A DNA stretch of 64,000 nt from Chitinophagaceae bacterium (GCA_019752295.1 JAIEMK010000050.1:1-64000), one strand, 5' to 3'. Shown: positions 34,975 through 44,696, numbered from the stretch's first letter. Notes: generated from the letters alone by a model not told the origin. Numbers and translations: made by a program.

Positions 34975-36390
34975 ATGAAAAAAATTGTAGTAGAAACCAG
35001 TTGCAAGAGTATGTTAGCAGATACTTTTACTCCAGTTGGAATTTATCTACGCGTGCGTGATCGGTTTAGAGATACCGTGCTATTGGAAAGCACCGATCAC
35101 CATGTTGCAGAGAACAGTTATTCTTTTATCTGTATCAATGCCATTGCGGGTATTGAAGTAACAAATGTAAAAAGCATTGAATTTAAATTTCCGAATCAGA
35201 AACCTGAGAAAGCTGATTTGAAAAACCCTGCAGATGCTCCAAATGAATTATGGAATTTTATGCAGCGTTTTGAAATAGTTCCATCCAATCAGAAAGAAGC
35301 TTCATTTGCACAGGGCTTATACGGGTACACCAGTTTTGATGCGGTACAATTTTTTGATACAATCAGGTTCTCTGCCAAAAAACAATCTCTACCTGCTATT
35401 CCATTAATGCGTTATCGTTTGTACCAGTATGTAATTGCATTCAATCATTTTAAAGACGAACTATTTATCTGCGAGAACCTGATTCCGGGAGTAGAAAGCG
35501 ATTTGTTGATGGTAGAGTCATTAATAAAAAGTAAAGACGTGCCGGTATATCCCTTCCGTTTAAAAGGCGATGAGCATGCTAATATCAGCGACGAAGATTA
35601 TCGGGTGATGGTAAAGAAAGGTATTCAGAGCTGCATGCGCGGCGATGTGTTTCAGATTGTACTGAGTCGTTGTTATCAACAAGGTTTTACAGGCGATGAA
35701 TTCAATGTGTACAGGGCGCTTCGTAGTGTTAACCCTTCGCCTTATTTATTCTTTTTTGATTATGGAGATTATAAACTCATGGGGTCTTCGCCCGAATCGC
35801 AATTGATTATTCAGAATGGAAAAGCCATTGTGCATCCGATCGCCGGCACATTTAAAAGAAGCGGTGATGATGCTACAGATAAAGCAATGGCAGAAAAACT
35901 TTTGAATGATGCGAAAGAAAATGCAGAGCACGTAATGCTGGTGGATCTTGCCCGAAACGACCTGAGCAGGGCTTGTGATGATGTGATTGTAGATAAATAT
36001 CGTCAGGTACATTATTATAGTCATGTGATACATATGGTTAGTGAGGTAAGTGGTACCGTTCGCTCCGGACAAAATCCTTTTGAGCTGCTTGCCAAAACGT
36101 TTCCTGCGGGAACACTGAGTGGCGCTCCAAAATTTAAAGCAATGGAGCTCATCGATCAGTTCGAACCTACACCCCGCGGCTATTATGGAGGAGGAATTGG
36201 CTTCATGGGTTTTAACGGAACCTGTAATCATGCCATCATGATTCGAACTTTTTTAAGCATGAATAATACCCTTACCTATCAGGCAGGTGCCGGTATTGTT
36301 TCTGTGAGCGTTCCTGAAAACGAATTGCAGGAAGTAAATAATAAACTTAACGCATTAAAAAAAGCAATTGCAATTGCAGAAGAAATTTAA
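34975..36390 (+). CDS. trpE: Anthranilate synthase component I
   Basis: A 471-residue chorismate-binding enzyme that forms anthranilate with ammonia from TrpG. The tryptophan feedback site LLESTD lies near residue 39. The catalytic C-terminal half has IVLSRCYQQGF, SPSPYLFFFD-like NPSPYLFFFDYGDYKLMGSS, HPIAGTFKRSGD, LVDLARNDLSR and GAPKFKAMELIDQFEPTPRGYYGG. It is the first structural gene after the attenuator. Confidence 0.97.
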   Translation: MKKIVVETSCKSMLADTFTPVGIYLRVRDRFRDTVLLESTDHHVAENSYSFICINAIAGIEVTNVKSIEFKFPNQKPEKADLKNPADAPNELWNFMQRFEIVPSNQKEASFAQGLYGYTSFDAVQFFDTIRFSAKKQSLPAIPLMRYRLYQYVIAFNHFKDELFICENLIPGVESDLLMVESLIKSKDVPVYPFRLKGDEHANISDEDYRVMVKKGIQSCMRGDVFQIVLSRCYQQGFTGDEFNVYRALRSVNPSPYLFFFDYGDYKLMGSSPESQLIIQNGKAIVHPIAGTFKRSGDDATDKAMAEKLLNDAKENAEHVMLVDLARNDLSRACDDVIVDKYRQVHYYSHVIHMVSEVSGTVRSGQNPFELLAKTFPAGTLSGAPKFKAMELIDQFEPTPRGYYGGGIGFMGFNGTCNHAIMIRTFLSMNNTLTYQAGAGIVSVSVPENELQEVNNKLNALKKAIAIAEEI

Positions 36391-36404
36391 TGCCTCATGT
36401 TGTA

Positions 36405-36444
36405 TGTGAATTCTCTGGGCAAAATCAATAAAAGTTATTACATG
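36405..36444 (+). repeat. Leader repeat, copy 5 (partial, upstream of trpG)
   Basis: Only the right half is recognisable: GTGAATTCTCTGGGCAAAAT followed by CAATAAAAGTTATTAC and the ATG at 36442. It matches the TCTCTGG variant found before the genes at 3807 and 44098. The hairpin half upstream is degenerate or absent. It occupies the trpE-trpG gap. Confidence 0.55.
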
Positions 36445-37032
36445 AATATTTTAGTTTTTGATAATTACGATTCCTTTACCTACAATCTGGTACATCTTGT
36501 TGAAAAAATTACCAATCATAAAGTTGATGTATTTCGCAACGATGAAATTCCTTTAGAAAAAGTAAAGGGATACGATAAGATCATCTTATCGCCAGGTCCG
36601 GGTATACCCTCCGAAGCGGGCTTATTGCTTCCCCTGATAAAAGAATATGCACCCTCCAAATCCATACTGGGTGTGTGTTTGGGGCATCAGGCAATTGGAG
36701 AGGCATTTGGCGGAACCCTTATAAATTTATCGACTGTATTTCATGGTGTTGCCACACCTATTCAACTGGTTGAAAAAAATAAAGAGAGCAATACTTCGGT
36801 GAATAATTTGTTTGAGGGTATGCCCAAAGAATTTATAGTGGGGCGCTATCACAGTTGGGTGTTGAGTGACGAAAATTTTCCTGATACATTAAATATCACT
36901 GCCAGAGAATCGAATGGATTGATTATGGCTTTAGAACACAAAACATTTGATGTGCAAGGTGTTCAATTTCATCCCGAGAGTGTATTAACTCCGTTGGGCG
37001 AAACGATTTTGAGAAACTGGTTAAAAAAATAA
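36442..37032 (+). CDS. trpG: Anthranilate synthase component II (glutamine amidotransferase)
   Basis: A 196-residue class I glutamine amidotransferase. Catalytic Cys in LGVCLGHQAIGEAFGG, and the His/Glu pair in QFHPESVLTPLG, with the oxyanion-site ILSPGPGIPSEAG. It delivers ammonia to TrpE. The start at 36442 (MNILVFDNYDSFTYN) matches the family N-terminus; the upstream start at 36397 lies in the leader repeat. It could also serve para-aminobenzoate synthase, but operon context points to trp. Confidence 0.96.
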   Translation: MNILVFDNYDSFTYNLVHLVEKITNHKVDVFRNDEIPLEKVKGYDKIILSPGPGIPSEAGLLLPLIKEYAPSKSILGVCLGHQAIGEAFGGTLINLSTVFHGVATPIQLVEKNKESNTSVNNLFEGMPKEFIVGRYHSWVLSDENFPDTLNITARESNGLIMALEHKTFDVQGVQFHPESVLTPLGETILRNWLKK

Positions 37033-37045
37033 TCAAATAAAAGCA

Positions 37046-38038
37046 ATGAAAAAGCTACTATTATATTTATTCGAATACAAAACGCTTAGTCGCGAAAAAG
37101 CCAGAGAGGTATTGATTAATATTTCAAATAATCAATACAATGAAACAGAAATAGCCTCTTTTATTACGGTGTTCCTAATGCGTAGCATCACCATCGAAGA
37201 GTTGCAGGGTTTTACTGATGCTTTGATGGAGCTTGCAATTAAAGTTGATTTGAAAGGCCACGAAACAATTGATATTGTTGGAACAGGTGGTGATGGTAAA
37301 AACACTTTTAATATTTCCACACTTTCCTGTTTTATTGTGGCGGGAGCCGGACAAAAAGTTGCAAAACACGGAAACTATGGAGCCACATCGATCAGTGGAG
37401 CATCTAATGTAATGGAGCAATTGGGTTATAAGCACAAGAATAATAACGATCAGTTGCTGAAAGAAGTGGAAGCTGCAAATATTTGCTTTCTGCACGCGCC
37501 CTTATTTCACCCTGCTTTAAAAGTAGTGGGGCCTATTCGAAAAAATTTAGGAGTCCGTAATTTCTTCAATATGTTGGGTCCCATGGTAAACCCTGCACAG
37601 CCTACTTACCAATTAGTAGGTGTATATAGCCTTGAAATGGCAAGGATCTACAACTATCTTTTGCAACAAAAAGGAAAAGCTTTTACCATCATTCACAGTT
37701 TAGATGGATACGATGAAATATCATTAACAAACGACACCAAGGTAATTACCAATAAAGGTGAGCAAGTGCTCAGCCCCGAACAGTTGGGTAAAAGAATGGT
37801 GAGTCCCGAAGACATTTATGGCGGGAACTCGGTGGACGAAGCTTCTAAAATTTTTACCAGAATCATCAAAGGCGAAGGAACCTGGGCACAGAATGCAGTG
37901 GTATTGGCCAATGCAGCCATGGCTTTGAATTGTACCGGTAAATACGAAAGCTATGAAATGGCATATCATGCCGCAGTGGAAAGCCTGGATAGTGGAAAAG
38001 CTTATCAATCTTTACAAACATTAATCTCTCTACAATAA
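37046..38038 (+). CDS. trpD: Anthranilate phosphoribosyltransferase
   Basis: A 330-residue enzyme adding phosphoribose from PRPP to anthranilate. The PRPP site GTGGDGKNTFNIST and the downstream HGNYGATSISGASN are intact, as is VRNFFNMLGPMVNPA. It ends exactly one base before trpC, so translation is probably coupled. Confidence 0.97.
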   Translation: MKKLLLYLFEYKTLSREKAREVLINISNNQYNETEIASFITVFLMRSITIEELQGFTDALMELAIKVDLKGHETIDIVGTGGDGKNTFNISTLSCFIVAGAGQKVAKHGNYGATSISGASNVMEQLGYKHKNNNDQLLKEVEAANICFLHAPLFHPALKVVGPIRKNLGVRNFFNMLGPMVNPAQPTYQLVGVYSLEMARIYNYLLQQKGKAFTIIHSLDGYDEISLTNDTKVITNKGEQVLSPEQLGKRMVSPEDIYGGNSVDEASKIFTRIIKGEGTWAQNAVVLANAAMALNCTGKYESYEMAYHAAVESLDSGKAYQSLQTLISLQ

Positions 38039-38833
38039 ATGAACATATTAGAACGCATAGTAGCAAACAAGAAATTGGAACTGGAAAAGCGGAAGCTGGA
38101 AAGATCGGTGGAGTTGTTGCAAAAAGAAACACTATTTTCCAGACCTACTTTTTCGCTCAAATCTTTCTTGCTGGATCCCGAAAGAACAGGAATTATTGCG
38201 GAGTTTAAAAGAAAGTCACCTTCGAGGGGTATCATCAATGCAAATGCAGATGTGGCAACTGTTACAGGCGCTTATGCAAAATTTGCAAGTGGTGTTTCTG
38301 TTTTAACCGATACTGATTTTTTTGGAGGCAAACCTGCAGATCTGATAGCAGCCAGAGTACACGATATTCCAATTTTGAGGAAAGACTTTATGATCGACCC
38401 TTATCAGATATACGAAGCCAGGGCCATGGGTGCAGACGTGATTCTTTTGATTGCAGCTTGTTTAACCAAGGAGGAAGTTCAATCGATGGCTGCACTGGCT
38501 AAAAGCCTTCAGTTAGAAGTTTTGTTGGAAATTCACGACGACTCTGAGTTAGGGCATATCTGTGAAGAGGTTGATTTAGTAGGGGTTAATAACCGTAATT
38601 TGAAAAATTTTGAAGTAAGTATTCAAAATTCGCTGGAGCTTATTAACAAAATACCATCTGGTAAGCTTGCTGTTGCAGAAAGTGGTATCAGCGATGTAAA
38701 TACAATTGTAACTTTACGGAATGTAGGATTCAAAGGATTTTTGATCGGAGAGAATTTTATGAAAGAGGCCGATCCTTCGATTGCTTTTGCTGATTTTGTA
38801 AATCAACTTAAAGCAAAACAACATGAGAATTAA
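38039..38833 (+). CDS. trpC: Indole-3-glycerol phosphate synthase
   Basis: A 264-residue TIM-barrel that closes the indole ring. IIAEFKRKSPSRG carries the catalytic lysine, with VLRKDFMIDPYQIYEARAMG, GVNNRNLKNFEVSI and AESGISDVNT in order. Unlike the enteric fusion it stands apart from TrpF, whose start overlaps its last 11 bases. Confidence 0.97.
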   Translation: MNILERIVANKKLELEKRKLERSVELLQKETLFSRPTFSLKSFLLDPERTGIIAEFKRKSPSRGIINANADVATVTGAYAKFASGVSVLTDTDFFGGKPADLIAARVHDIPILRKDFMIDPYQIYEARAMGADVILLIAACLTKEEVQSMAALAKSLQLEVLLEIHDDSELGHICEEVDLVGVNNRNLKNFEVSIQNSLELINKIPSGKLAVAESGISDVNTIVTLRNVGFKGFLIGENFMKEADPSIAFADFVNQLKAKQHEN

Positions 38834-39464
38834 GGTTTGCGGAATGACGAGACCGGAACAAGTAATGCAACTCGACGAAATGGGCGTAGAGTTTGCAGGG
38901 TTTATTTTTTACCCAAAATCGCCAAGATATGTTTTTTCTCACATGAGTAAAGAACAACTAAAAAAACTCAAGGGGCAGCATATCAATAAAGTTGGTGTGT
39001 TCGTGAATACGCCGGCCGAAGAGGTTTTGCAATTGGTGGATGAATGCGGTTTATATCTTGTGCAATTACATGGAGACGAGTCGCCCCGATATTGCGAGCG
39101 GATTTCGAATTACGTAACAGTGGTAAAAGCTTTTCGTTTGCGTGAAGGAGAAAATATTTTGTGGAGGGCCAAAGATTATCAGGACGTGTCAGACATGTTT
39201 TTATTTGATACGGAGGGTGCGGGTTATGGGGGAACAGGAAAGAAATTCAACTGGAATATCCTGAGAGGAGAAAATGTAAGAAAACCATTTTTCCTGAGTG
39301 GGGGAATACAACCCGACGATGTGGAACTGCTGCAGGAATTTGCAAAAGATCCTGTTGCAAAAGACCTCTTCGCGATCGACATCAACAGCAAATTTGAAGT
39401 TACAGCGGGACTAAAAAATATGGAAAAACTAAGCGCTTTTGTGAAAGCTATTAAAGCGCAATAA
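38823..39464 (+). CDS. trpF: Phosphoribosylanthranilate isomerase
   Basis: A 213-residue TIM-barrel enzyme. RIKVCGMTRPEQV gives the catalytic cysteine at Cys6, and FDTEGAGYGGTGKKFNWN supplies the Asp. FFLSGGIQPDDVELL is the phosphate-binding loop. Its start overlaps trpC by 11 bases, an unusually long overlap for this operon, consistent with coupled translation. Confidence 0.97.
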   Translation: MRIKVCGMTRPEQVMQLDEMGVEFAGFIFYPKSPRYVFSHMSKEQLKKLKGQHINKVGVFVNTPAEEVLQLVDECGLYLVQLHGDESPRYCERISNYVTVVKAFRLREGENILWRAKDYQDVSDMFLFDTEGAGYGGTGKKFNWNILRGENVRKPFFLSGGIQPDDVELLQEFAKDPVAKDLFAIDINSKFEVTAGLKNMEKLSAFVKAIKAQ

Positions 39465-39482
39465 AAAATAAGAGCTTCTATT

Positions 39483-40685
39483 ATGATCAGTACAGAAACA
39501 TATCAACACCCGGATCAACAGGGGTATTATGGGAAATTCGGAGGGGCTTATATTCCCGAAATGTTACACAGAAATGTGGAAGAACTAAAAGCAAGATATC
39601 TGGATTTGATATACGAACCTTCTTTTCAACAAGAGTTTCAGCAACTATTGAAGGATTATGTTGGCCGCCCAACACCCTTATTTCTTGCAGAGCGACTGAG
39701 TAAAGAATTTAATGCTTCGATTTATTTGAAAAGAGAAGACCTCTGTCATACAGGCGCTCATAAGATCAATAATACGATCGGGCAAATTCTCTTAGCCCGT
39801 AAACTGGGCAAGACCAGAATTATTGCAGAAACCGGTGCTGGACAACATGGTGTAGCAACTGCAACGGTATGTGCATTGAAGGGAATGGACTGTATTGTGT
39901 ACATGGGTGAAAAAGATATTGAGCGTCAGGCTCCAAACGTAGCAAGGATGCGCATGCTGGGAGCAAAAGTAATACCCGCTGTTAGTGGTAGTAAAACTTT
40001 AAAAGACGCTACCAACGAAGCTATTCGGGATTGGATCAATAATCCTGTTGATACGCATTATATTATTGGAAGCGTAGTAGGGCCACATCCTTATCCGGAT
40101 ATGGTTGCGCGTTTTCAGAGCGTGATTAGTGAAGAAACACGTTGGCAGTTGAAAGAAAAAACGGGTAATGAATTGCCTTCACACGTTGTTGCTTGTGTAG
40201 GTGGTGGTAGTAATGCCGCAGGCGCGTTTTATCATTTTCTGGATGAACTTTCTGTGCAATTGATAGCAGTAGAAGCTGCAGGGCATGGGGTAAACAGCGG
40301 CATGAGTGCCGCAACCACACAATTGGGAACACCTGGCATTTTGCATGGTAGTAAGAGTTTGTTGATGCAAACTGCCGACGGCCAGGTAGTAGAACCGCAT
40401 AGTATTTCTGCAGGATTGGATTACCCGGGAGTAGGCCCTTTGCATGCTAACTTATTTGCTTCAGGTCGCGCCAAATTTTTGAGTGCTACTGATGATGAAG
40501 CATTACAAGCCGCCTTTCACATTAGTAAAACAGAAGGTATTATTCCTGCACTGGAAACAGCTCACGCTTTTGCAGTATTAGGAAGATTGAATTTAAAACC
40601 AAGCGATCGGGTGGTAGTGTGTTTGAGTGGCAGGGGCGATAAGGATTTGGCAACTTATATCAGGGAATTGAAACTAGTGGACTAA
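39483..40685 (+). CDS. trpB: Tryptophan synthase beta chain
   Basis: A 400-residue PLP enzyme joining indole and serine. [19 protein letters not shown] contains the Schiff-base lysine, [15 protein letters not shown] and [13 protein letters not shown] the substrate and cofactor-phosphate sites. This is the TrpB1 type that partners TrpA, encoded next. Confidence 0.98.
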   Translation: MISTETYQHPDQQGYYGKFGGAYIPEMLHRNVEELKARYLDLIYEPSFQQEFQQLLKDYVGRPTPLFLAERLSKEFNASIYLKREDLCHTGAHKINNTIGQILLARKLGKTRIIAETGAGQHGVATATVCALKGMDCIVYMGEKDIERQAPNVARMRMLGAKVIPAVSGSKTLKDATNEAIRDWINNPVDTHYIIGSVVGPHPYPDMVARFQSVISEETRWQLKEKTGNELPSHVVACVGGGSNAAGAFYHFLDELSVQLIAVEAAGHGVNSGMSAATTQLGTPGILHGSKSLLMQTADGQVVEPHSISAGLDYPGVGPLHANLFASGRAKFLSATDDEALQAAFHISKTEGIIPALETAHAFAVLGRLNLKPSDRVVVCLSGRGDKDLATYIRELKLVD

Positions 40686-40700
40686 AAATATAATTGGAAG

Positions 40701-41468
40701 ATGAGTCGTTTAAAAGAATTGTTTGCCCACAAAAATAAAAGGGTTTTGAATGTTTATTGCACTGCTGGATATCCGCATTTAAATAGCACTATCGAAGTGA
40801 TGCAGGTACTTGAATTGAATGGTGCCGACATCATTGAGCTAGGAATGCCCTATAGCGATCCTTTGGCAGATGGCCCCGTAATTCAGGCTAGCGGCAATAT
40901 TGCTTTGGCAAATGGGATGACCATTGCTGTTTTATTTGAACAGTTGAAAAACTTTCGGCAATCAGTTCATATTCCAACCATTTTAATGGGCTATATGAAT
41001 CCCGTATTGCAATACGGATTCGAAAAGTTTTGTGCCGATGCAAAAGCAGTTGGAATCGACGGACTAATTTTGCCAGACCTCCCCGAATACGAATTCGAAA
41101 TGGAATACGGCAAGATCATTCATCAATACGGGCTCGATTTTATATTCTTGGTTACCCCTGAAACTTCTGAAGCGCGCGTTAAAAAACTGGATACACTAAG
41201 TAATGGGTTTTTATATGCAGTGAGCTCTTCTGCTACAACAGGTAGTGACAAAGATTTCAATGCAGTTGAAAAATATCTTCAGAATCTGCAATCACTTCAA
41301 TTACAAAATCCGGTATTGGTTGGATTTGGCATCAAGGATAGAGATACATTTGAGTCGGCTTGCAAATTTGCCAACGGAGCAATCATTGGAACGGCATTTA
41401 TTAAGGCCCTGGAAAATAGTGTGGATATTAAATCATCTGTTAAGCAATTTCTTGGAGGCATCCAATAA
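40701..41468 (+). CDS. trpA: Tryptophan synthase alpha chain
   Basis: A 255-residue TIM-barrel that releases indole from indole-3-glycerol phosphate. The catalytic glutamate is in DIIELGMPYSDPLADGP, the Asp in GIDGLILPDLPEYE, and the phosphate loop in VGFGIKDRDTFESA. Last of the trp genes, it is followed after 24 bases by hisH with no terminator between. Confidence 0.97.
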   Translation: MSRLKELFAHKNKRVLNVYCTAGYPHLNSTIEVMQVLELNGADIIELGMPYSDPLADGPVIQASGNIALANGMTIAVLFEQLKNFRQSVHIPTILMGYMNPVLQYGFEKFCADAKAVGIDGLILPDLPEYEFEMEYGKIIHQYGLDFIFLVTPETSEARVKKLDTLSNGFLYAVSSSATTGSDKDFNAVEKYLQNLQSLQLQNPVLVGFGIKDRDTFESACKFANGAIIGTAFIKALENSVDIKSSVKQFLGGIQ

Positions 41469-41492
41469 TTGACTAACCTATCAGAGAAAGAA

Positions 41493-42092
41493 ATGAAATT
41501 GGTTATCATAAAATACAATGCGGGAAATATACAATCGGTGCTGTACGCATTGGAGAGAATTGGTGTGGAAGCTGTTGTTACAGACGATGAGGCATTGATT
41601 AAAACTGCCGACAAAGTTATTTTTCCGGGTGTGGGAGAAGCGAGTACTGCAATGAACTATTTACGAGAGAGAGGACTTGATCAGTTGATAAAAAACCTAA
41701 CACAGCCTGTATTGGGTATTTGTTTGGGTTTGCAATTGATGTGTGCATACAGTGAAGAAAATAATACTAGCTGTTTAGGGATATTTGAAGAACAGGTTAA
41801 AAAATTTAATCCTGATGCTACTCTACAACCCGGTATTAAAGTTCCACAGATAGGATGGAATAATATTTTCGATTTAAAGACCGAACTTTTTTATCAGGTT
41901 AAAGAAAACAGCTATTGCTATTTTGTTCACGGATATTACGCAGCTTTGGGAGAGCATACAATTGCAAAAGCTGATTACTCATTAAAATATAGTGCAGCAT
42001 TGCACAAAAATAATTTTTATGGTGTTCAGTTTCACCCCGAAAAAAGCGCTGCTGTGGGAGAGCAGATTCTTAAAAATTTTATTCAACTTTAG
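41493..42092 (+). CDS. hisH: Imidazole glycerol phosphate synthase, glutaminase subunit
   Basis: A 199-residue class I glutamine amidotransferase. Catalytic Cys in LGICLGLQLMC, His and Glu in VQFHPEKSAAVG. It passes ammonia to HisF. The start at 41493 (MKLVIIKYNAGNIQSV) matches the family; a TTG start at 41469 is unlikely. It lies 24 bases after trpA, so transcription from the trp promoter is probable. Confidence 0.96.
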   Translation: MKLVIIKYNAGNIQSVLYALERIGVEAVVTDDEALIKTADKVIFPGVGEASTAMNYLRERGLDQLIKNLTQPVLGICLGLQLMCAYSEENNTSCLGIFEEQVKKFNPDATLQPGIKVPQIGWNNIFDLKTELFYQVKENSYCYFVHGYYAALGEHTIAKADYSLKYSAALHKNNFYGVQFHPEKSAAVGEQILKNFIQL

Positions 42093-42107
42093 TTAAAGCA
42101 AACTATA

Positions 42108-42824
42108 ATGGAAATTATTCCGGCAATTGATATTATCGACGGCAAATGTGTTCGCTTAACACAGGGCGATTATACTCAAAAAATAATTTATAACGAGAAT
42201 CCTTTGGCAGTAGCCAAATCTTTTGAAGATGCAGGATTAAAGCGTTTGCACCTGGTTGATTTAGATGGTGCAAAAGCAGGTACCGTAAAGAATTGGGCTG
42301 TGCTACAGGAAATTGCAGCCTTCACAACTTTAAGCATTGATTTTGGGGGAGGTATAAAAAAAGACAAAGACCTGAAGATCATATTTGAATCCGGAGCTGC
42401 GTATGCAACTATTGGTAGTCTGGCAGTAAAAGAGCCTGAAGTGTTTAAGGGATGGATTGAAAGTTATGGTGCCGATAAATTTTTGTTAGGGGCAGATGTG
42501 AAATCCGAAAAGATTGCAGTAGCAGGATGGCAGGAAACTACTGATATTCTGATCTATGATTTTTTGAAAGATTATATCAATAGCGGTGTTCAACAAGTTT
42601 TTTGTACAGATGTTAGTAAGGATGGAAAACTGGAAGGCCCTTCGATAGCATTGTATCAAAAAATTCTGGAAAAATTTCCAACGCTTTGGTTTATTGCAAG
42701 CGGAGGCGTGAGTTCGATGGATGACTTATATGCGTTGAAAGAAATAGGTTGTTCGGGTGCCATTGTTGGGAAAGCAATTTATGAGGGAAGAATTGCACTC
42801 TCGGAATTAAAGCACTTATTATAG
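42108..42824 (+). CDS. hisA: ProFAR isomerase
   Basis: A 238-residue TIM-barrel enzyme. EIIPAIDIIDGKCVRLTQGDY has the catalytic Asp8, and CTDVSKDGKLEGPS and IASGGVSSMDDLYAL the second Asp and phosphate loop. It isomerises the fourth intermediate of histidine synthesis. It sits between hisH and hisF, 15 and 21 bases away. Confidence 0.97.
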   Translation: MEIIPAIDIIDGKCVRLTQGDYTQKIIYNENPLAVAKSFEDAGLKRLHLVDLDGAKAGTVKNWAVLQEIAAFTTLSIDFGGGIKKDKDLKIIFESGAAYATIGSLAVKEPEVFKGWIESYGADKFLLGADVKSEKIAVAGWQETTDILIYDFLKDYINSGVQQVFCTDVSKDGKLEGPSIALYQKILEKFPTLWFIASGGVSSMDDLYALKEIGCSGAIVGKAIYEGRIALSELKHLL

Positions 42825-42845
42825 AGTTAAATTTTTATTTGGAAG

Positions 42846-43604
42846 ATGCTTACAAAAAGAATCATACCATGTTTGGATATTCGGGATGGACGTACCGTTA
42901 AGGGAGTAAATTTTGAAAATATTCGTGATGCCGGCGACCCCGTTGAACTGGGTGCGTTTTATGCAGCTCAGGGTGCTGATGAGTTGGTATTTCTGGATAT
43001 TACCGCAACCAACGAAAAACGTAAAACACTTAGCGAACTCGTAAATCGTATCTCACACCATATCAATATTCCCTTCACTGTTGGGGGAGGAATCAGCAGT
43101 GTGGACGACGTACGCATCTTATTGCAAAATGGTGCAGATAAAATATCCGTTAATACATCCGCATTTAAAAACCCACAACTAATTCAAGATTTGGCAAAAG
43201 AATTCGGCAGCCAGTGTATTGTACTGGCAATCGATACCAAACAGGAAGCTGATGGTAATTGGTATGTATATTTGAATGGAGGAAGAGTTAAAACTGATAC
43301 GATTTGTATTGACTGGGCAAAACAGGCCGTAGATTTGGGGGCTGGAGAAATTTTACTCACCTCGATGAACCACGATGGAACCAAGCAAGGCTTTGCGTTA
43401 GACATTACTTCAGATCTGGCAAACCAATTGCCTGTTCCTGTAATTGCATCAGGTGGGGGCGGAACGATGGAACACTTTGTGGACGTGTTTGAAATTGCAA
43501 AAGCAGATGCTGCACTGGCAGCGAGTATTTTTCATTTTAAGGAGATCGGTATTCCTGAATTGAAAAATTATTTAAATGAAAAAGGTATTATTGTAAGGAT
43601 TTAA
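42846..43604 (+). CDS. hisF: Imidazole glycerol phosphate synthase, cyclase subunit
   Basis: A 252-residue TIM-barrel that pairs with HisH to form the imidazole ring and [25 protein letters not shown] contains the catalytic Asp11, and [17 protein letters not shown] the second, with [13 protein letters not shown] as phosphate loop. It is the last of the hisHAF run; a 490-base non-coding block separates it from hisIE. Confidence 0.97.
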   Translation: MLTKRIIPCLDIRDGRTVKGVNFENIRDAGDPVELGAFYAAQGADELVFLDITATNEKRKTLSELVNRISHHINIPFTVGGGISSVDDVRILLQNGADKISVNTSAFKNPQLIQDLAKEFGSQCIVLAIDTKQEADGNWYVYLNGGRVKTDTICIDWAKQAVDLGAGEILLTSMNHDGTKQGFALDITSDLANQLPVPVIASGGGGTMEHFVDVFEIAKADAALAASIFHFKEIGIPELKNYLNEKGIIVRI

Positions 43605-43639
43605 TAAGTGGGTGTCATTTAAGTAGCCTGGCAAAACTA

Positions 43640-43985
43640 CTTTTGGTTATACAATAACCCCAGCTTTTAAGCTGGGGGTCTCGGAAGAAGGAGAAGGAAA
43701 TGGGGCTTTAGCCCCAACGCTGTGATAACTCATAAGCGATGCAAGGCTAATAAGGATTTAAAGAGTTCTTTTATAGTTGATAAAGGGTTGATATTTAGGG
43801 GCTAATATTCACTAGAAAGATTCGACACTTGAGTTATTACTTCTAAGAGTTACTAAGGCTCTAATGTATATGCCGAGCATTAGGGCTAAAGCCCTGAAAT
43901 GCAGTGGAGACCTTTTATCCCCAGCTTAAAAGCTGGGGTTATTGTCTCCATAATAAATGCTCTTTTAGGATACACTAGCCCCAAG
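43640..43985. repeat. REP-like palindrome cluster 3
   Basis: Type A palindromes CCCCAGCTTTTAAGCTGGGG at 43658-43677 and CCCCAGCTTAAAAGCTGGGG at 43919-43938, with type B GGGGCTTTAGCCCC at 43702-43715 and AGGGCTAAAGCCCT at 43882-43895. The order A-B ... B-A makes an inverted composite, with about 165 bases between the two B copies in which I see no gene. The flank after the first B, ending CATAAGCGATG, recurs in cluster 2. This block splits hisF from hisIE. Confidence 0.85.
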
Positions 43986-44020
43986 AGTAATGAATAAAGG
44001 ATTAATAAACTATTATTTTG

Positions 44021-44100
44021 CAATAAACATAAAAAAAATTGTCACCAACTGTGAAAAGTTAATTAGTGAATTCTCTGGCCAAAATCAATTAAAACAAATG
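44021..44100 (+). repeat. Leader repeat, copy 6 (upstream of hisIE)
   Basis: Diverged copy: CAATAAACATAAAAAAAATT, GTCACCAACTGTGAAAAG, TTAATTAGTGAATTCTCTGG and CCAAAATCAATTAAAACAA before the ATG at 44098. It lies directly downstream of REP cluster 3, so the two repeat families are adjacent here as they are at the left edge. Confidence 0.65.
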
Positions 44101-44694
44101 AAAATAGATTTCAATAAATATGCGGATGGACTGGTTCCTGCAGTTGTACAGGATTACGATACTGAAAAAGTATTGATGCTGGGGTTTATGAACGAAGCCG
44201 CTTTAAAAAAAACAGAAGAGTTAGGAAGAGTTACTTTTTTTAGCAGGTCAAAACAAAGGCTCTGGACCAAGGGCGAAGAAAGTGGAAATTTTCTGGAATT
44301 AAAAACGATTGCAGTTGATTGCGATAACGACAGTTTGCTGATTAAAGTGCACCCAAAAGGACCTGTTTGTCATACCGGTGCCGATACTTGCTGGATGGAA
44401 AAAAATCACAATGCTAATTTTTTAAACTATCTGGAAGATATTATTGAGCTGCGCAAGAAAGCTTCTCCTGAAGAGTCGTATGTAGCAAGGCTTTTCACAA
44501 AAGGAATCAATAAAGTGGCACAGAAAGTGGGCGAGGAAGCAGTGGAACTTGTAATTGAAGCGAAGGATAATAACGAGGATCTGTTTTTAAACGAAGCGGC
44601 GGATCTGATGTTTCATTATTTATTATTGTTGAACGCAAAAGGCTATCGCCTGAATCATGTGGTAAATATTTTAAAAGAACGTCATTCTAAATAA
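44098..44694 (+). CDS. hisI: Phosphoribosyl-AMP cyclohydrolase / phosphoribosyl-ATP pyrophosphatase
   Basis: A 198-residue fusion, also called hisIE. Residues 1-105 are the cyclohydrolase, with SRSKQRLWTKGEESGN and the metal motif DCDNDSLLIKVHPKG, plus GPVCHTGADTCW. Residues 110-198 are the pyrophosphatase, with GINKVAQKVGEEAVELVIEAK and NEAADLMFHYLLLLN. It does the second and third steps of the pathway. I place the start at 44098, since the longer start at 43990 translates through the leader repeat. Confidence 0.96.
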   Translation: MKIDFNKYADGLVPAVVQDYDTEKVLMLGFMNEAALKKTEELGRVTFFSRSKQRLWTKGEESGNFLELKTIAVDCDNDSLLIKVHPKGPVCHTGADTCWMEKNHNANFLNYLEDIIELRKKASPEESYVARLFTKGINKVAQKVGEEAVELVIEAKDNNEDLFLNEAADLMFHYLLLLNAKGYRLNHVVNILKERHSK

Positions 44695-44696
44695 TT

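Noticed and set aside
43990..44097. Upstream extension of hisIE
   Set aside because: It translates the leader repeat; family N-terminus begins at 44098.
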